The notes under the pieces: model-generated | Seen by the model: only the letters and a program-made list of their open reading frames with translations | What the model was told of the DNA's origin: nothing | Databases searched by the model: none | NCBI GenBank assembly: GCA_028285525.1 | Contig: JANQOZ010000118.1 | Span: 1-64,000, forward strand | DNA: 64,000 nt | Direction: 5' to 3' | Source of the DNA: Lysobacterales bacterium | GTDB taxonomy: Bacteria > Pseudomonadota > Gammaproteobacteria > Xanthomonadales > SZUA-38 | Translations under genes and position numbers: made by a program | Shown here: one piece after another, positions 63,901 through 64,000 of the stretch | Position numbering within the stretch: position 1 is the stretch's first letter | How the letters are laid out: the number at the start of each line of letters is the position of its first letter

Positions 63901-64000
63901 AATTTCTTGAATACCAGCGTGCCGTTGGTGCCCCCGAAGCCAAACGAATTGGAAAGAACGTGGCCTACCTTGGACTGTCGTGACTCGCCGGGCACAAAGT
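63897..64000 (-). CDS. fabF: 3-oxoacyl-ACP synthase II, C-terminal end (truncated by window edge)
   Basis: Translation [33 protein letters not shown]. Confidence 0.95.
   Translation of the reverse strand, partial: FVPGESRQSKVGHVLSNSFGFGGTNGTLVFKKF

Overview
64 kb of high-GC gammaproteobacterial chromosome. Most of it is conserved housekeeping: dusB (partial), a DUF349 protein, an RND efflux operon, cytochrome c, nfuA, phhB, rluC/rne, a uvrY/gacA-type regulator, serS-lolA-ftsK, aat-infA, clpA-clpS, aceA, nudJ-mnmA-hflD-acnA, a GGDEF/EAL protein, a fadJ-like gene, and the fabF-pabB-pabC-mltG-tmk-holB-PilZ block. An accessory island of about 8-10 kb starts exactly at the 3' end of a tRNA-Ser(UGA) (20210-20299) and runs to about 28.3-30.2 kb. 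It holds a broken large serine recombinase whose C-terminus reads into the antisense strand of the tRNA, an IS3-family element, a tightly coupled two-gene operon (small one-TM EACC1-like protein plus a 1116-aa TPR-CHAT caspase-like protease), a decayed mobC/relaxase cassette flanked by an inverted pair of GGGGTAGAACCCC motifs, and a transmembrane Hanks-type kinase with an unrecognised C-terminal domain. The CHAT/EACC1-like operon is the best candidate for an undescribed conflict (defence or programmed cell death) system. Other points: three genes that appear to lack ATG/GTG/TTG starts (pabB, a LysR regulator, a COG3146-like protein), an orphan domain resembling the N-terminus of Ycf46-type AAA proteins next to a GGDEF/EAL gene, several perfect dyads upstream of operons, and U-less hairpins between convergent genes. 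All calls come from reading the sequence and ORF translations; no database searches were run.
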